Shown here piece after piece: positions 17,901 to 20,323 of a stretch of DNA of 20,323 nucleotides (positions are counted from its first letter, which is position 1; each line of letters starts with the position of its first letter). The notes below the pieces were generated by a model. That model had not been told where the DNA came from and did not search any database. It saw only the letters and a program-made list of their open reading frames with translations. Source of the DNA: Sphaeroforma arctica JP610 (taxonomy: Eukaryota; Opisthokonta; Ichthyosporea; Ichthyophonida); the NCBI RefSeq assembly GCF_001186125.1, contig NW_014040253.1:19852-40174 (forward strand). Direction: 5' to 3'. A program made the translations under genes and the position numbers.

Positions 17901-20091
17901 ACCAATGTATACCCCCAATGGGGACCATCACACGAACGCATTCGCGCACAATAGCTATAGCTCGACTACCGCGACAATGCAGCCAGTGACAAACACATCA
18001 CGGATTGGTCAGGCATTCCCGTCCGTAGCGAATCGGGACAACCCGCATATACGCGGCTTCCGAGATAGCACTGGTCGTATACATGTGTATGATGGCAATC
18101 AGTGTATAGGTGTAACCGGATCAGCCGGGGCATCTGGTGCGCAAACATTTTTATATAACAATACCGCGAGTAGCCATAATCCTGCTATGAGGGTAAGTGC
18201 GGAATACATGCGACAGTCGGACTACTCAACTGTATTCGTACGCCTCAGCCAAGGGATGCAGGCTACCAACGTAGAGATGGAGGCTATCAACCAGGCTATC
18301 AACGCAGCAACAGCAAACAGAGCTGTGAATAAGACTCAAGGGTCTGGAGAGACAGACGGATTCAGTAAGATAACAGGCCAATGGCAAGCACCATCCACAG
18401 GAGTGAGTGACATGCACAGGCGAGGTACTACACAGCCCAGTGGGGTTAGTAGGATTAATAGTACACAATCCAATGGAGTGAATGTGACTGATAGTACACA
18501 ATCCAATGGAATGAATGTGGGTGATAGTACACAATCCAATGGAGTGAATGTGACTGATAGTGCACAATCCATTGGGGTGAATGTTATTGATAGCACACAA
18601 TCCAATGGAGTGAATGTTATTGATAGCACACAATCCAATGGAGTAATTAGGATTAGAGGGCATCAGCCGGAACGGCCCAACCAACAGAATAGCCGACGCA
18701 TGGATGTGGAATCCATTTTGAAGGTGTTGGACTTGAATAAAAGACGTCTAAACGTGGACGCACAAGATCACAACCTACAAAGCACGCTGACGGTAGATAA
18801 CGGATCCATCCCACCGCACCGTGTGTGTATAGATCTGACCGTCTCAATAGATGAACCCAATGCAACCGATGAGACCATTTCCCCAGCCCAAGAGTCAAGC
18901 GAACCCCTTGGCGTCAACAGTGGTGTTGAGCCGCAAAGTGTGGGAGCACACACCGCTGAGGAGCCTTTAAGCATGAAAGTACACACCGCTGAAGAGCCTT
19001 TAAGCATGAAAGTACACACCGCTGAAGAGCCTTTAAGCATGAAAGTACACGCCGCTGAAGAGCCTTTAAGAATGAAAGTACACACCGCTAAGTATGAGCG
19101 CGATGCAGAGCCTTCGTCTCCCGCGAGACCGCGCACGCCACACAGTGACGACGCCAAGGCAGAGCAGAAAAGCAGTGCAACGGTGGCTGTTAGTGGCAGT
19201 GAGTTAGCTACTACTATAGGCAGTGGGGTGTTACCCACTGCTAAGGCCAGCGGCGCCTTAGCTGTTGAGCCGGAAGGCACGGCCTGTGTATACCATGGCT
19301 GTGAAGTGACGATGGTTGGCAGCCAGGCACGTAGGCAGCACGAGCAGACCGCACACGGCTACAAGCCGTCTGTTGGTCTACCATACGCGTGTGGGCTGTA
19401 CAACTGCACCAAACGATCAACCACGCTTAGAGCCAGAAACAGCCATGCAAGACACTGCGAACGACGCCACAAGTACTGTTGTAGTTGGGTCGGGTGTGGG
19501 TCTCGGTTTGCCTCAGACTACGCGCTGAACGTGCATTACAGATCGCACACGGGCGAGAAGCCCTTTGAGTGCAAATACGCCGGGTGTGGGGAGACCTTTA
19601 TGGACGTGACTGCGTGTGGCACACACCAGGCCGACCACTGCCAGTTCAATCCGACACTCAAAGGAACGGATCACCGACTACCACTAAAGAAGTCGCAATC
19701 AGTCACTGGTTCGAAGAAGTCAAACCCCACCAGCCTCAGGAGATGCTCATCCGCTTGGAAAGAGTGGCAACCACCAGCCACCTACGAATCAACGCATGCA
19801 GCTGCTACACGCACAGACACGGCGGGCAGCGGGTCAGGCAGCGAGAACTCGAGTGACGCGCCCATTGGGAGGCCCCACTCGAGAACTCTGGGTAGTAGAC
19901 AGCCAAGCACACTCTCAAAGGTAAGTAAGAAGATGTACCTGTGTACTTATAGTGGCTGTGATGAACAGTTTGCGCAGGAAGAGCGACAGCAGCGACACAC
20001 ACTCACCCATATATGTGCGTGGAATGGCTGCTACAAAACGTTTTTGGACCCGAAAGATTGTATTGCGCACTTCTGGCTGCACAACTGTTGA
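14974..20091 (+). CDS. Large composite zinc-finger protein: N-terminal MYND finger and six C-terminal C2H2 fingers (1443 aa)
   Basis: Three exons (14974-15069, 15475-15568, 15950-20091) join at phases 0 and 1 with GTATGA..GCGCAG and GTATGC..TTCTAG introns. Residues 8-44 form a MYND finger: C8, C11, C19, C21, C27, C31, H40 and C44, with YCSTKCQ and a following Trp. Intron 1 cuts it right after CQ, and the downstream half completes the pattern, which confirms the splice. Residues 45-55 are acidic. Residues 56 to about 1170 are Ser/Thr/Asn/Gly-rich and probably disordered. They carry a basic ARKRVR cluster (134-139), a duplicated NEVKRAR module (163-216 and 238-291) and two 11-residue repeats (889-965 and 1064-1107). 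Six fingers follow at about 1176-1199, 1211-1233, 1241-1263, 1271-1293, 1395-1417 and 1419-1441, all C-x4-C-x12-H. A TGEKPF linker joins fingers 3 and 4. MYND domains bind proline-rich partners and C2H2 arrays usually bind DNA, so a nuclear regulator is likely. The stop lies two residues after the last His. Confidence 0.82.
15070..15474 (+). other. Intron 1 of the MYND/C2H2 gene
   Basis: It starts GTATGATG after the codons for Cys-Gln and ends GAGCGCAG before Arg-Asp-Asp-Trp. It contains a C-run (about 15343-15354) and three copies of a TTGGCTTAT word (15411, 15425 and 15458) near its 3' end. Frames found on either strand inside it are not supported as genes. Confidence 0.75.
15569..15949 (+). 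other. Intron 2 of the MYND/C2H2 gene, with possible cryptic exons
   Basis: The donor GTATGC and acceptor CCCTTCTAG give a phase-1 join (Ala-Ala-Thr-Asp-Glu). Inside it, a GACAG acceptor at about 15632 would open the peptide GVAFGPITCFSCDA before a GTAAAC donor. An ATG at 15830 would open an acidic 21-residue peptide (LSSSDYDEDIVYYGG). Neither fits the phase of exon 3, so I treat both as intronic. Confidence 0.65.
16246..16632 (+). repeat. Tandem duplication of a 75-codon module in exon 3
   Basis: Positions 16246-16407 and 16471-16632 (225 bp apart) encode two copies of a module: a D/SK-L-x-FNY-x-MPNEVKRAR core, SSASLSE, then GPDTV-x-AP and V-VPE-x-x-QGQ. The DNA is also clearly similar, so the duplication is fairly recent. 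The KRAR core could be a nuclear localisation or DNA-contact patch. Confidence 0.85.
18424..18654 (+). repeat. In-frame 33-bp minisatellite, seven copies (11-residue repeat)
   Basis: Seven back-to-back 33-bp units encode an 11-residue repeat with consensus DSTQSNGVNVT. The first unit is the most diverged (GTTQPSGVSRI); the last ends in the same SRI-like words (VIRI). The array contains no frame break. It would add a flexible Ser/Gln/Asn-rich spacer. Confidence 0.92.
18949..19098 (+). repeat. In-frame 33-bp minisatellite, four copies plus a partial fifth (HTAEEPLSMKV)
   Basis: Units start at 18949, 18982, 19015 and 19048, with a truncated fifth at 19081. Copies two and three are identical in DNA, a sign of recent expansion. 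The repeat is acidic then basic (EE then MK) and unrelated in sequence to the array at 18424-18654, though it has the same 11-codon period. Confidence 0.92.
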
Positions 20092-20138
20092 AAGCGCGCG
20101 AGGCACTTGGTGGTGCAACATGGTACAAGACGCCTCTC

Positions 20139-20144
20139 AATAAA
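20139..20144 (+). promoter_or_regulatory. Polyadenylation signal of the MYND/C2H2 gene
   Basis: AATAAA lies 48 nt after the TGA stop. More AATAAA words follow within the tandem repeat at 20161-20323. Confidence 0.6.
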
Positions 20145-20160
20145 TTTAATAGACAATCAC

Positions 20161-20323
20161 ATGCTAACACTAAATACTTGCGAATCGAGTAAGTGTAATA
20201 TAAAATAAGCCTGGTCTAATAAATAAATACCTACATAAACATATGATGCCAACACTAAATACTTGCGAATCGAGTAAGTGTATTATAAAATAAACATGGT
20301 CCAATAAATGCCTTCATAGTCTA
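20161..20323 (+). repeat. 85-bp tandem repeat downstream of the MYND/C2H2 gene, two copies
   Basis: The block from AACACTAAATACTTGCGAAT onward occurs at 20166 and again at 20251 and runs to the window edge, so the array may continue. Each copy holds an imperfect hairpin (ACTTGC...GTAAGT) followed by AATAAA words. A few substitutions separate the copies. Confidence 0.88.

Noticed and set aside
18424-18654. Evenly spaced repeats as a possible CRISPR array
   Set aside because: The units abut with no unique spacers, are in frame within a long coding exon, and the genome is eukaryotic.
18226-18684. Minus-strand open frame of 152 residues with repeated IHSIGLC words
   Set aside because: Antisense image of the 33-bp minisatellite in the long coding exon.

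Overview
This window looks like nuclear DNA of a eukaryote, probably a unicellular one. Genes are split by GT..AG introns of about 200 to 870 bases, AATAAA signals follow the reading frames, and there are no bacterial-style operons or ribosome binding sites. Short runs of the TTTAGGG/CCCTAAA type sit in introns and spacers. The species cannot be fixed from the sequence; a unicellular relative of animals is possible but is only a guess.

Layout. Positions 95-2731 (+) hold the last five exons visible of an unrecognised gene whose start lies left of the window. Positions 2732-3440 are spacer with a small open frame on the minus strand. Positions 3441-9660 are a decayed, AT-rich tract of about 6.2 kb. 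It has coding-like remnants in its first half and is bracketed by a diverged direct repeat of about 170 bp, each copy ending at an ATG. I read it as a fossil of a mobile or virus-like element of undetermined family. Positions 10021-11138 (-) hold a small C2H2 zinc-finger gene with an unresolved exon structure. Positions 11139-13608 are AT-rich spacer with several small inverted repeats. Positions 13609-14233 (-) hold two doubtful open frames, and 14413-14585 is a cluster of direct and inverted ACAGAAGC repeats.

The main result is at the right end. Three exons (14974-15069, 15475-15568, 15950-20091, +) join in consistent phase into one protein of 1443 residues. Its first 44 residues form a MYND-type zinc finger, with the finger itself split by intron 1. 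An acidic stretch and about 1100 residues of disordered, repeat-rich sequence follow, and six C2H2 fingers of the C-x4-C kind close the protein. The long third exon has a tandemly duplicated module of about 75 codons and two unrelated minisatellites, both with an 11-codon period. MYND (protein binding) plus a C2H2 array (DNA binding) suggests a chromatin or transcription regulator; the role is inferred, while the architecture is read from the sequence.

The two zinc-finger genes share the C-x4-C-x12-H finger spacing but no long similarity. Nothing else suggests that the genes in the window act together.
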